Shown here piece by piece: positions 15,631 through 26,082 of a DNA stretch of 33,454 bases. The stretch is taken from assembly GCA_022826025.1 (NCBI GenBank), contig JAJDVR010000191.1, positions 1-33,454 of the forward strand. Reading direction: 5' to 3'. Positions within the stretch are counted from its first letter, which is position 1, and each line of letters begins with the position of its first letter. This stretch comes from Gemmatimonadota bacterium. Its GTDB lineage: Bacteria > Gemmatimonadota > Gemmatimonadetes > Longimicrobiales > Gaopeijiaceae. A model generated the notes under the pieces. It searched no databases, had not been told where the DNA came from, and worked only from the letters and a program-made list of their open reading frames with translations. Made by a program: the position numbers and the translations under genes.

Positions 15631-16875
15631 ATGTCAGGCATATTTGATAATCGAAAGAAGATTGAGGGAGGATTTCTCTTCCTGTTGCTCACCCTCTTCC
15701 TGGGAGCGTGCGACCTGTCGGTGACGCTCCCTGGGGAAACGCCGGCCGACGCCCTGGACGATCCCTCGGCCGCTCCACTGCTCACCGTAAGCGCGCAGGG
15801 GGCCTTCGAGTGCGCCTACACACAGTACGCGCTGCTCTCCGGGCTGGTCTCGGGCGAGTTCATGGGTTCACAGACCTTCCTGGGCCAGGTGCCCTATCAG
15901 CGCAGGGACGTGCGGCCCCTGGACGCGTCGTTCGCCACCTCCGGATGCGGGAGTTCAACTTCGCTGCACACGCCGCTCGCGCAGGCTCGTTTCATCGCGG
16001 ATGACGCCATCAACCGCATCAGCGGGTTCTCCGACGGCGATGTTCCCAACCGGTCGTCGCTGCTCGCCAGAAACGCGCTCTATGCGGGCTACAGCTATAC
16101 GACGTTCGCCGAGGGATGGTGCAGCGCGGCCTTCGATCTCGGGCCCGAACTGCAGCCCGCGGCAGTCTTCGAACTCGCCAAGGAGCGCTTCAGCATGGCC
16201 CTGGAGTCGCCGGATGCCGACATCCGCAACGCGGCGTACATGGGCCGGGCTCGAGCCCAGATGAACCTGGGACAAACTGCGGGCGCGCTTGCCGACGCCC
16301 GGGCGGTTCCCGAGGGATTCGAGTTCTTCATCACCCGCTCCACTGCCGCGAGCGTGCGCGAGAACAAGATCTTCAACCGCAATCACGTCGAACAGGCTGT
16401 CTCGGTGGATCCCGCCTTCTGGAACCTGGAGTGGGCGGGCATGCCCGATCCCCGGGTGAACGTCATGGACGCGGAGATCCTGGGGCAGGACGGGCTCACG
16501 CCGATGTGGTTCCAGCAGAAGTATACCAGCCGGGACGCGGAGATCCGCCTCGCCAGCTACACCGAAGCGCGTCTGATCATCGCCGAGGTGGAAGGAGGCG
16601 CGGCCGCGGTCGCCATCATCAACGAGTTACTCGATGGAGCGGGATTGCCCGGCAACTTCGCAAGCAGCAACGCGGAGGAGATCCAGGAGCAGGTGCAGGA
16701 GCAGCGCCGTCGCGAACTCTTCGTGGAGGGACATCGCATGGGCGTGCTGCGGCGACTCGGCAGGATTACACAGTTTACGAGCGGGTCCCACCCCTACGTG
16801 GGCGACGCCTACGGCGGCATGGAGTGCTTCCCGTTGCCCGACACCGAGCGGAACGGGAACCCCAACATCACCTGA
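15631..16875 (+). CDS. SusD/RagB-like nutrient-binding lipoprotein
   Basis: This 414-residue surface lipoprotein should form the lid on the SusC barrel and help capture the nutrient. The signal peptide ends in the lipobox LFLGAC (C27). Helical repeats follow (LAQARFIADDAINRI, AKERFSMALES, NAAYMGRARAQMNLGQ) as in SusD TPR units. The C-terminal RRRELFVEGHRMGVLRRLGR is a characteristic SusD segment. Ending with NGNPN is also typical. GGAGG sits four bases before the ATG. The first 25 codons are more AT-rich than the surroundings, which often helps initiation of exported proteins. It is co-transcribed with susC by position. Confidence 0.9.
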   Translation: MSGIFDNRKKIEGGFLFLLLTLFLGACDLSVTLPGETPADALDDPSAAPLLTVSAQGAFECAYTQYALLSGLVSGEFMGSQTFLGQVPYQRRDVRPLDASFATSGCGSSTSLHTPLAQARFIADDAINRISGFSDGDVPNRSSLLARNALYAGYSYTTFAEGWCSAAFDLGPELQPAAVFELAKERFSMALESPDADIRNAAYMGRARAQMNLGQTAGALADARAVPEGFEFFITRSTAASVRENKIFNRNHVEQAVSVDPAFWNLEWAGMPDPRVNVMDAEILGQDGLTPMWFQQKYTSRDAEIRLASYTEARLIIAEVEGGAAAVAIINELLDGAGLPGNFASSNAEEIQEQVQEQRRRELFVEGHRMGVLRRLGRITQFTSGSHPYVGDAYGGMECFPLPDTERNGNPNIT

Positions 16876-17179
16876 GGCGGAAACCCGAACACCGCCCGGT
16901 CCGTATCCCGGACAGGCTGGTCGGTGGCCCCGGGCATTGCATCCCGGGGCTTCCGGCCTGCCCGGGCTCGTCAATCCGTCCTGGCGCCGGTCCGGCGCTC
17001 CCGAGCCGCGAATCCGCCGCGGTTCGCATCAGATTGACACCGGTTTGGCGCTTGGCGAGCTTACATAGCTACCCATCCCGCTCGCGGGAAGGAGCCTCGA
17101 GGGTTCAGAGGAGGTCCCCCCGGGCGGTACGCGAGCCGGAACACACCCGCGAAACCCTCCCGGAGCCAGCGGTGGCACC
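16876..17179. other. susD-secD intergenic region with inverted repeats
   Basis: No gene is visible in these 304 bases. They contain a strong stem at 16927-16950 (listed separately), the 15-bp palindrome GCGCCGG-T-CCGGCGC at 16984-16998, and GCGAA/TTCGC with an inner CCG/CGG at 17008-17027. TTGACA at 17034-17039 is a perfect -35 box, but the best -10 (TACATA, 17062-17067) is 22 bases away, longer than usual. The secD promoter is probably here. Confidence 0.5.
16927..16950 (+). terminator. GC-rich stem-loop after susD
   Basis: GCCCCGGG and CCCGGGGC form a perfect 8-bp stem around the loop CATTGCAT, about 50 bases after the susD stop. Only TT follows, so this is either a stem-only terminator of the kind suspected in high-GC genomes or an mRNA-stabilising 3' end for the susCD transcript. 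Confidence 0.5.
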
Positions 17180-18859
<1,680 letters not shown>

Positions 18860-18879
18860 ATCGCGAGACCATCTGAATC

Positions 18880-19920
18880 ATGAGACTCTTCGGAAACGCG
18901 CGATACCGCTTCATCGAGGCGCGCAGGAAGGCCTACGTCTTCTCGGCCGTGGTGCTGGCCATCGCGCTGGCGTCGATGGTGGCGAACATCGTGCTCATCG
19001 GCAGCTGGCAGAACTACGGCGTGGACTTCACGGGCGGCTCGCTGGTGCAGGTGCGCTTCGACGAGACGATGGACGCGGCGGAACTGCGGTCCGCGCTGGG
19101 CGGCGCCCAGGCCCCTCCCATCACCAGCATCGGCAACGAAGGAAACGAGTTCGTGATCCGCGCCCCGCTGGCCGAGGACCGGGAGGTGGAGGCGGTGGCG
19201 CTGGAAATACGCGGGCAGATCCAGGGCGCCTTCCCGAATAGTGATATCGAGGTGGTCCGCACCGAACTGGTCGGCCCCAAGATCGGCGCGGAGCTCCAGC
19301 AGAAGGCGGCGCTCGCGATCCTGTTCTCGTTCGCGCTGACCCTCGTCTATCTGGCCATCCGCTTCGAGTTCCGCTTCGGCGTGGCGGCCGTCATCGCGAC
19401 CGTCCACGACAGCCTCATCACGCTCGGCTTCCTGGCGCTCTTCCGCGTCGAGATCGCACTTCCGACGGTGGCCGCCATCCTGACCATCATCGGGTATTCG
19501 CTCAACGACACCATCGTCGTATTCGACCGGGTGCGGGAGAACCTGAACGCGAAGGGCGGCCGCCGCCAGGACCCGGTGGCGCTCGTCAACCGGTCGATCA
19601 ACGAGACGCTTCCGAGGACGGTCCTCACCTCCGGCACGACGCTCGGTGTGCTGATGGCCCTGCTCATTTTCGGGGGCGCGGTGATCCGCGACTTCACCAC
19701 CGTGTTGATTCTCGGGGTCCTGGTCGGGACCTACTCCTCGATCTTCGTCGCCTCGCCGGCGCTGCTGGAGATCCAGAGGCGCTGGGGCACGAAGGATCTG
19801 GTCGAAGCTCAGCGCGGAGGCCCGAGGGGTGCGGTGGGCAGAACCCCGCCGTCGGGGCGGCCCGGGAAGAGGAAGAAGCGGCGCCGGAAAGGGCGGAGGG
19901 TCGCGGGCGCTCGCGCCTGA
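18880..19920 (+). CDS. secF: Protein translocase subunit SecF
   Basis: SecF completes the SecDF export motor. The 346-residue protein has the N-terminal helix, V-D-F-T-G-G-S at about residue 48, the ELVGPKIGAEL segment before the second helix, and the motif IIGYSLNDTIVVFDRVREN typical of SecF. The C-terminal 35 residues are strongly basic (GKRKKRRRKGRR) and cytoplasmic, probably meeting ribosomes, lipids or SecY; this tail is longer than in many homologues. There is no good ribosome site before the ATG, so translation is probably coupled to secD. The junction carries a 17-base near-exact tandem duplication. Confidence 0.95.
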   Translation: MRLFGNARYRFIEARRKAYVFSAVVLAIALASMVANIVLIGSWQNYGVDFTGGSLVQVRFDETMDAAELRSALGGAQAPPITSIGNEGNEFVIRAPLAEDREVEAVALEIRGQIQGAFPNSDIEVVRTELVGPKIGAELQQKAALAILFSFALTLVYLAIRFEFRFGVAAVIATVHDSLITLGFLALFRVEIALPTVAAILTIIGYSLNDTIVVFDRVRENLNAKGGRRQDPVALVNRSINETLPRTVLTSGTTLGVLMALLIFGGAVIRDFTTVLILGVLVGTYSSIFVASPALLEIQRRWGTKDLVEAQRGGPRGAVGRTPPSGRPGKRKKRRRKGRRVAGARA

Positions 19921-20018
19921 GTGTGCCGGACCGGGCCGCAAGTTGTCTCCGGCCACGGGACCCCGGATTTCCCGGCCCTGGCTGAGCCGTCGCCAGACCC
20001 GCCGGGTCCACGACCGCG

Positions 20019-20798
20019 ATGCTGTTCGAATCCCACTGCCATCTGACTGACCGGCGCTTCGACGCCGACCGGGTCGAGACCATCGAGCGGGCGTGCGCCG
20101 CCGGGGTGGGAGGGATCGTCTCCATCGCATCTTCGGTGGCGGACGCGGAGCAGGTGGCGGAGCTGACCCGGACGCACCGGCGGGTGTGGGGCACGGCGGG
20201 CGTCCATCCCCATGAGGCGGGACGAGCCGGCCCGGACGACGTACGTCGGGTGGCCGAACTGCTCGATGCCTCTTCGCGCCTGGTCGCGGTCGGCGAGACG
20301 GGTCTGGACTACCACTACGACTTCTGCCCGCGCGACCGTCAGCGCGACCTCTTCCGCGCCCATGCCCGCCTGGCAGCCGAAACCGGGCTCCCGCTGGTGG
20401 TGCACTCCCGTTCTGCGGATGATGACACCCGCGCGGTGATCGATGAGTTCAGGGGCGCGGCGCGGGGGGTGCTCCACTGCTTCACCGGCGGGATGAGGTT
20501 GCTCGAGGACGCGCTGGACGCCGACTGGCACATCTCCTTCACAGGGCTCGTGACCTTCAGGAACTTCGACGGCCAGGAGGCTCTGCGGGCGGTGCCCTCC
20601 GACCGGCTCATGATCGAGACCGACTCGCCCTATCTGGCGCCGGTGCCGCATCGGGGCCGGCGCAACGAGCCCGCCTACGTGGCGCGGGTGCGGGACGGCG
20701 TGGCGGATGTGCGGGGTGATAGCCCCGAGGAGGTGGAGCGCTATACCGCCCGCAACGCCTTCCGCTTCTTCGGCCTGCAGGCGCAGGAGGCCGGGTGA
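20019..20798 (+). CDS. tatD: TatD-family metal-dependent DNase
   Basis: TatD-family enzymes are TIM-barrel phosphodiesterases that use two metal ions; characterised members are 3'-5' DNases with roles in DNA repair. The 259-residue protein has the full set of expected ligands: H6-C-H8, the GETGLDYH loop, V-V-H-S-R, L-H-C-F-T-G and I-E-T-D-S-P-Y-L-A-P with R-N-E-P. Its length is normal. The start has no strong ribosome site, and the gap from secF is 98 bases. Its stop overlaps the mutL start by three bases, so repair-related tatD and mutL may be translated together. The members YcfH, YjjV and TatD are hard to tell apart, so the symbol means the family. Confidence 0.92.
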   Translation: MLFESHCHLTDRRFDADRVETIERACAAGVGGIVSIASSVADAEQVAELTRTHRRVWGTAGVHPHEAGRAGPDDVRRVAELLDASSRLVAVGETGLDYHYDFCPRDRQRDLFRAHARLAAETGLPLVVHSRSADDDTRAVIDEFRGAARGVLHCFTGGMRLLEDALDADWHISFTGLVTFRNFDGQEALRAVPSDRLMIETDSPYLAPVPHRGRRNEPAYVARVRDGVADVRGDSPEEVERYTARNAFRFFGLQAQEAG

Positions 20799-22639
20799 CC
20801 GCGGGCGTACGGCCCATCCAGGTGCTTCCGGACTCGGTGGCGAACCAGATCGCCGCCGGTGAAGTGGTCGAGCGTCCGGCGTCGGTCGTGAAGGAGCTCG
20901 TCGAGAACGCGCTGGACGCCGGCGCCGCGCACATCCGGGTCGAGGTGGAGCGGGGCGGGAGGCAGCGCATTCGGGTGATCGACGACGGAGTCGGCATGGG
21001 GCGCCAGGATGCGATCATGTGCCTCGAGCGCCACGCAACCAGCAAGATCACGAGCGCCCGGCAGCTGCGAGGGGTCGCGAGCTTCGGCTTTCGAGGCGAG
21101 GCACTGCCCTCGATCGCGGCGGTGTCGCGGCTGACGCTCGAGACCTGCGACGAGTCGGGCGCGGGCACCCGCATTCGGGCGACCGGGGGGACCATTACCA
21201 GCGTAGACGATCACGCGCGGGCCCGCGGCACCACCCTGGAGGCGGCCAACCTCTTCTTCAATGCGCCCGCGCGCAGGCGCTTCCTGAAGAGCGGATCCGC
21301 GGAAGTCCGGGTGGTGGCCGCCGAACTCACGTCGCTCGCCCTGGCCCATCCCGAGGTCGCGTTCACCCTCACCTCCGATGGGCGCACGCTGATGGATCTG
21401 CCCGCCGACCCCGGCCCCGCCCGCCGCGTCGGCCGGCTGTGGGGCAGAGACGCCCGCGCCTCCATGTTCGGGTTCGCGGGAGCGGGGAAGGTCGGCCGGG
21501 TGAGCGGCCTCCTGCAGCGTCCCGACCAGGCGCGTCCCGGCCCGCGCCGCACCTACCTTTTCGTGGACGGCCGACCGTTCCGGGACAAGGGTCTGAGGGA
21601 CACGGTGCGCCGGGCATATCGCACCACCATTCGCGAGGCCATGCGCCCCTGGTTCTTCCTCTACCTCGACCTCCCCGCCGGTGAGGTCGACGTGAATGTG
21701 CACCCGGCCAAGCTGGAGGTGCGCTTCCGCGACCGGACCGCGGTGGAAGGCTTCATCGAGGACGAAGTCCGGCGCGCGCTCGCGGGTGAGGAGAGCGCCG
21801 CCACGCTCGACTCGGCTGACGACGCGACCTCGAAGGCGCAGCACCCGGCGCCGGACTCGAGCCCGTCCTCCGCTGCGCCCGTTGGCGATGGCGTGCGCGC
21901 GGCCAGGGTGCGCGAGTCGGCGAAGTACGCTCCCGGGACTGCGGACCGGTCGTCCGAACCATCCTCCGAAGCCGCCGATGCGCAGATCGCGCTCTTCGCC
22001 AGCGGAGCGCCCGCGGCTGCCGATGCAGCCATGCCGGTCGCTCAGGCCGAGGAAGCCCCCGTGGAACCCGCGCGCCTCTGGCAGTTGCACGGCACCTACA
22101 TCCTCGTCGAGGTGCGCGGCGGGATGATGATGATCGACCAGCACTCCGCCCACGAACGCATCCTCTTCCAGGAGCTGATGGAGGCCTTCGGCAAGGGCGG
22201 GCAGCCCGGTCAGCGCCTGCTGTTCCCGATCATCCTGACCCTGCCGCCGGCCGAGTATCAGCACATCGAGCCGCTGTTCGGCATGCTCGCCCGCGCGGGC
22301 TTCGAGGTCGACGGGTTCGGGGGCAACTCGATCATCGTGCACGCGGTTCCGAACCCGCATCCGTACTTCGACGCCGAGCGCTGCCTGCGCGAGATGATCG
22401 GCGAGCTGACCCACGGCTCGGAACTGCTGCGCGCCGCCCGCAACCAGCACGAGCGCATCGCGATGACCTTCGCCTGCAAAGGCGCCATCAAGGCCGGCCG
22501 GGAGCTGTCGCAGGAGGAAATGCGGGAGTTGATCGACCGCCTCTTCGCCACCGATCTCCCGCATCACGACGTGCATGGGCGTCCGACGGCCGTGCGCCTC
22601 TCCCTGTCGGAGCTGGAGCGCCGCTTTGGCCGCACCTGA
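20795..22639 (+). CDS. mutL: DNA mismatch repair protein MutL
   Basis: MutL couples mismatch recognition by MutS to strand incision. The 614-residue protein has the GHKL ATPase domain: ANQIAAGEVVERPASVVKELVENALDAGA, DDGVGM, RHATSKI and GFRGEALPSIAAV. A DNA-binding and linker region follows, with a disordered Ala/Ser-rich stretch at about residues 335-430. In the C-terminal domain the endonuclease motif reads DQHSAHERILFQE (448-460), close to DQHAx2Ex4E. The ACK segment (560-562) is kept, but the usual CPHGRP is DVHGRP (592-597), lacking the Cys. No mutS is in the window. It starts with GTG overlapping the tatD stop. Confidence 0.95.
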   Translation: MTAGVRPIQVLPDSVANQIAAGEVVERPASVVKELVENALDAGAAHIRVEVERGGRQRIRVIDDGVGMGRQDAIMCLERHATSKITSARQLRGVASFGFRGEALPSIAAVSRLTLETCDESGAGTRIRATGGTITSVDDHARARGTTLEAANLFFNAPARRRFLKSGSAEVRVVAAELTSLALAHPEVAFTLTSDGRTLMDLPADPGPARRVGRLWGRDARASMFGFAGAGKVGRVSGLLQRPDQARPGPRRTYLFVDGRPFRDKGLRDTVRRAYRTTIREAMRPWFFLYLDLPAGEVDVNVHPAKLEVRFRDRTAVEGFIEDEVRRALAGEESAATLDSADDATSKAQHPAPDSSPSSAAPVGDGVRAARVRESAKYAPGTADRSSEPSSEAADAQIALFASGAPAAADAAMPVAQAEEAPVEPARLWQLHGTYILVEVRGGMMMIDQHSAHERILFQELMEAFGKGGQPGQRLLFPIILTLPPAEYQHIEPLFGMLARAGFEVDGFGGNSIIVHAVPNPHPYFDAERCLREMIGELTHGSELLRAARNQHERIAMTFACKGAIKAGRELSQEEMRELIDRLFATDLPHHDVHGRPTAVRLSLSELERRFGRT

Positions 22640-23588
22640 GTTCCTCGCCATCACCGGCGCGACCACCACGGGCAAGACCGCGCTCTCGCTCGCGGTCGCC
22701 GAAGCGCTGGACGGCGAGGTCATCTCCATGGACTCGCGCCAGATCTACCGCGGCATGGATATCGGCACCGACAAGGTGGCCGGCGCCATCCGTGCCCGCA
22801 TCCCGCATCACGGCGTCGACATCCGGGATCCGGACGAGTTCTACAGCGCCGGCGAGTTTGCCCGCGACGCCGCCCGCTGGATGAGCCGAATCTGCGCGCG
22901 CGGCCGGGTGCCGGTACTGGCGGGAGGCACCGGCTTCTTTCTGAAGGCTCTCATGGAACCCCTCTTCGAGGAGCCGAAGCTGGACCCGGGTCGGGTGGCG
23001 CGCCTGCGCCGCTTCCTTGCGCAGCACGGGATGGAAGAGCTGGAGCGCTGGGTGCGCGTGCTGGATCCGGAACGGGCCCGGCTTGCGGTCGCGGGCGGGG
23101 TGCAGCGCATCGAGCGCACCCTGGAGGTGACCCTGCTCACGGGCCGTCCGCTGTCGTGGTGGCACCGAGCCGGACAGGCGAACGCTCCGGCGGGCGAGGG
23201 CATGGTCGTGGTGCTGGAACTTCCGCGCGCCGAACTCTATCGCCGCATCAACGAACGCGTGGGCACGATGGCCGAGCGGGGAATGATCGAGGAAGTCCGC
23301 GTCCTCGCGGCTCGCGGCTACGGGGCGGACCATCCCGGGATGTCCGGCACCGGCTATCGCGAGGTCCTCGGGTACCTGGAGGGGCGGATGAGCCTCGAGG
23401 AGGCTCTGGACGCGACCCGGCGCGCGACCCGCGGCTACGCCCGCCGGCAGCTCACCTGGTTCCGCAACCAACTGCCCCCGGACACGGTCAGGATCGATGG
23501 GCTGAAGCCGCTTGACGCTCAGCGCGCCGAGGTGCTGAAGGCCTGGCGGGCGCGAGGCCGTGCCACCTGCGAGACGACGGCCCCGTGA
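22626..23588 (+). CDS. miaA: tRNA dimethylallyltransferase MiaA
   Basis: MiaA transfers a dimethylallyl group to N6 of adenosine 37 in tRNAs reading UNN codons, the first step to ms2i6A. The P-loop reads GATTTGKTALS, followed by I-S-M-D-S-R-Q-I-Y-R-G-M-D-I-G-T-D-K, HHGVDIRDPDEFYSAGEF and LAGGTGFFLKAL, and near the C-terminus GYREVLGYLEG and YARRQLTWFRN. All are family signatures. I chose the TTG at 22626 because GGAG sits six bases upstream and the protein then begins just before the P-loop (320 residues); an ATG at 22575 would overlap mutL by 65 bases. Neighbouring mutL and miaA is a recurrent arrangement in bacteria (known from E. coli). Confidence 0.94.
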   Translation: MAAPEFLAITGATTTGKTALSLAVAEALDGEVISMDSRQIYRGMDIGTDKVAGAIRARIPHHGVDIRDPDEFYSAGEFARDAARWMSRICARGRVPVLAGGTGFFLKALMEPLFEEPKLDPGRVARLRRFLAQHGMEELERWVRVLDPERARLAVAGGVQRIERTLEVTLLTGRPLSWWHRAGQANAPAGEGMVVVLELPRAELYRRINERVGTMAERGMIEEVRVLAARGYGADHPGMSGTGYREVLGYLEGRMSLEEALDATRRATRGYARRQLTWFRNQLPPDTVRIDGLKPLDAQRAEVLKAWRARGRATCETTAP

Positions 23589-24415
23589 ACATCCCGGAAG
23601 CACTCGTACTGGGTATCGTGCAGGGACTGACCGAGTTTCTTCCGGTCTCGAGTTCCGGGCATCTGGTCGTCGGCCAGGCACTGCTCGGAATCGAACTTCC
23701 CGGAGTCGCATTCGAAGTCGCGGTGCACTTCGCGACGCTGGTGTCGGTGCTGGTCGCATACCGGAGGCGCGTGGGCGCGCTCATGCGCGGATCGGTCCGG
23801 CTGGACCCCGGGACGTGGCGCTACCTGGTCCTCATCGCGCTCGCCAATATCCCGGCGGCCGCGGTCTATTTTCTCCTGGGGGATGTCGTGGAGACGGCGT
23901 TTGAGACGCCGGCCGCGGCGGGCATGGCGTTCCTGGTGACGGGCGGGGTGCTCTGGAGCGCGCGCGGGGCGATGCGGCGGGGTGCGCTGCGCGAAGAGGC
24001 GGCGCGCCACGCGGGCGCGCCGGGGCCGTTCCCGGGGGCGCGCGGGCTGGGCGTCGCGATGCTCATCGGGGTCGCCCAGGCGTTCGCGCTCTTTCCAGGC
24101 ATCTCGCGTTCCGGTTCGACCGTGGTGGCGGCCCTCTGGCTGGGCGTGGAGTCCGACGACGCGGCCGAGTTCTCGTTCCTGATGTCCGTGCCCGCCATCC
24201 TCGGAGCGGCCCTTCTTCAGCTCCTGGACACCGGGGCGGCGGCGCCGGCCCTCGGCACCGCGCCGCTCGTTTTCGGGGCAGTGGCGGCCGCCGCGACCGG
24301 CCTGGTTGCGATCAGGATCTTCCTTGCCGCGCTACGCGCCCGTTCGTTCCACCGCTTCGCCCTGTATCCCTGGATTCTGGGGCTGCTCTTCCTCGGGTAC
24401 CTGTGGATCGGGTAG
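23585..24415 (+). CDS. uppP: Undecaprenyl-diphosphate phosphatase UppP (BacA family)
   Basis: UppP removes a phosphate from undecaprenyl diphosphate at the membrane so that the lipid carrier can be reused for peptidoglycan and other glycans; overproduction of family members gives bacitracin resistance. The 276-residue membrane protein shows both conserved active-site regions: QGLTEFLPVSSSGH (13-26) and PGISRSGSTV (171-180). About eight hydrophobic segments are visible and the length is normal. The GTG start overlaps the miaA stop by four bases, indicating translational coupling. The cytoplasmic loop around residues 125-150 is rich in Ala, Arg and Gly. Confidence 0.95.
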   Translation: MNIPEALVLGIVQGLTEFLPVSSSGHLVVGQALLGIELPGVAFEVAVHFATLVSVLVAYRRRVGALMRGSVRLDPGTWRYLVLIALANIPAAAVYFLLGDVVETAFETPAAAGMAFLVTGGVLWSARGAMRRGALREEAARHAGAPGPFPGARGLGVAMLIGVAQAFALFPGISRSGSTVVAALWLGVESDDAAEFSFLMSVPAILGAALLQLLDTGAAAPALGTAPLVFGAVAAAATGLVAIRIFLAALRARSFHRFALYPWILGLLFLGYLWIG

Positions 24416-25203
24416 GGCGGCGCCGGGTCTGGGAGGGCGAACCGGTCGCCCGCTGGGCGGAGCGGTGGGGCGTGCCGCTCCTGGAAGTGCACCGTCGCCT
24501 CGGCTCCACCAACGACCGCGCACGCATCATTGCGCGCGAAGGCGCCGCCTCCTTCTCGGTGGTCATCGCTGACGAACAGACCCGGGGACGGGGGAGGGAA
24601 GGGCGGCGGTGGCTGTCTCCCCCCGGCTCCGGGCTCTGGATGACCGTGGTGCTCGCGAGGCGTCCATCCGGACATTCCACCGTCCCCCTCCTGGCCGGCA
24701 TCGCGGCCGCGCGCGCGATTGAGGAAGCCTGCCCGGACTTGCGGGCGGGGATCGAGTGGCCGAACGATCTTATCGTCGCGGACCGCAAGGTCGGCGGCAT
24801 CCTGTGCGAATCATGGGACGACGGCGCCGGGGGCCGGGGCATGGCGATCGGAACGGGCATCAACACCTCGCAGCGCGTGGCGGACTTCCCGCCGGCACTC
24901 CGCGACCGTGCCGCGTCGCTGCGCGCGATGGGCGCAACCTCGGTGTCGAGGCCCGCCCTGGCGGGTGCGCTGCTCGCCCGGCTGCGGGAGCTGCTGATCC
25001 CGGGGGCGGCCCGGCTGGAGGGCGCCCTGCACAGGGAACTCACCCGGCGGGACGCCCTGAGAGGCCGGGGCGTCGTGCTCGGGAGCGGCGAGACCGGAAC
25101 GGCCCGCGGCATCAGCTCCGCGGGTGCGCTCCTCTTCGAGGAACCCGGATGCGGGAGGCGCGAGATTCGTTCCGGCAGCGTCAGCCTGTTGCCGGGTCCA
25201 TAG
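24403..25203 (+). CDS. birA: Biotin--[acetyl-CoA-carboxylase] ligase, monofunctional
   Basis: The enzyme makes biotinyl-AMP and attaches biotin to the carrier protein of acetyl-CoA carboxylase and similar enzymes. The 266-residue protein has the catalytic sequence G-R-G-R-E-G-R-R-W-L-S-P (GRGRxGRxW), STNDRA for biotin contact, EWPNDLIV and RKVGGILCE, then GTGINTS. It lacks the N-terminal helix-turn-helix of E. coli BirA, so it should not repress biotin genes. A small C-terminal SH3-like region follows (RGRGVVLGSGETGTARGI). The GTG start overlaps the uppP stop by 13 bases. Next is coaX, and birA-coaX neighbours are common in bacteria. Confidence 0.94.
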   Translation: MDRVGRRRVWEGEPVARWAERWGVPLLEVHRRLGSTNDRARIIAREGAASFSVVIADEQTRGRGREGRRWLSPPGSGLWMTVVLARRPSGHSTVPLLAGIAAARAIEEACPDLRAGIEWPNDLIVADRKVGGILCESWDDGAGGRGMAIGTGINTSQRVADFPPALRDRAASLRAMGATSVSRPALAGALLARLRELLIPGAARLEGALHRELTRRDALRGRGVVLGSGETGTARGISSAGALLFEEPGCGRREIRSGSVSLLPGP

Positions 25204-25226
25204 GAAACCACCCGAGGAACCACGAC

Positions 25227-26012
25227 ATGCATCTGGTACTGGATGTGGGCAATACCGAAACCGTCCTCGCCCTCTTCATCCCCGGCGAGGAAGGGGTCGC
25301 GGGCCGCTGGCGCGTCAGCACCCACGTGCCGCGCACCGCCGACGAGTATGTGCTCCTGCTCGGCGCGCTGCTCCGCTCGGACGGGCACGACCCCGACGCC
25401 CTGACCCGCGTGGTGCTGGGCTCGGTGGTCCCCTCCGCCTCCGATGTCCTGAGGGAAGCCGCGGCCCGCCTTGATTCTGCGGAGCTGCTGGTCGTCGACG
25501 CGTCCACCCCCCTGCCCATCGTCCTCGACGTGGAGGAGCCGCGCACTGTCGGTGCCGACCGCATCGCCAACACCATGGCCGCTTCCCGCCTCTTCGGGCG
25601 CGACTGCATCGTCGTCGATCTGGGCACCGCCACCACCTACGACTGCATCAGCGCCGACGGCCGGTTCCAGGGGGGCGTCATCGCTCCGGGGCTCATGTCC
25701 GGCAAGGAGTGGCTCGCGGCCCGGACCGCGAAGCTTCCGCCCGTCGAGTTCATTCGCCCGGAGCGGGTCATCGGCAAACGCACCGAATCCTGCATCCACT
25801 CCGGCATCTTCTTCACCACCATGGACGCGGTCGCGGGGATGATCGAACGAGTTCGAGCGGAATGGGACGTTCCCCACCCCATGGTCGTGGGCACCGGTGG
25901 ATTCTCTCCCCTGGTGGCGAAGCACGTTGCCGCCTTCGACCATGTAGACCCGCTGCTGACGCTGATCGGGCTGGAGCTGGCAGGGGAGTATATGGCGGAA
26001 CATTCGGGGTAG
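25227..26012 (+). CDS. coaX: Type III pantothenate kinase
   Basis: This 261-residue enzyme phosphorylates pantothenate, the first step of coenzyme A synthesis. Type III kinases are insensitive to CoA feedback and need a monovalent cation. The ASKHA-fold motifs are present: L-D-V-G-N-T-E-T at the start, T-A-D-E-Y, VGADRIANTMAA and the phosphate-2 motif D-L-G-T-A-T-T-Y-D. GGVIAPGL and VGTGGFSPLV follow. GAGGAAC lies about nine bases before the ATG. It closes the co-directional cluster that starts at secD; the next gene, 70 bases on, has its own ribosome site and belongs to a different functional class. Confidence 0.95.
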   Translation: MHLVLDVGNTETVLALFIPGEEGVAGRWRVSTHVPRTADEYVLLLGALLRSDGHDPDALTRVVLGSVVPSASDVLREAAARLDSAELLVVDASTPLPIVLDVEEPRTVGADRIANTMAASRLFGRDCIVVDLGTATTYDCISADGRFQGGVIAPGLMSGKEWLAARTAKLPPVEFIRPERVIGKRTESCIHSGIFFTTMDAVAGMIERVRAEWDVPHPMVVGTGGFSPLVAKHVAAFDHVDPLLTLIGLELAGEYMAEHSG

Positions 26013-26082
26013 TGATGAGGGGTTATGCTCCAGGTGGCGCGACCATGACCCCGAGCCCATCCTGTGACCAGGGGAGAAGGCC

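Noticed and set aside
17034-17067. TTGACA plus TACATA as a sigma-70 promoter for secD
   Set aside because: The 22-base spacing is well outside the usual 16-18, so I only mention it in the intergenic entry.
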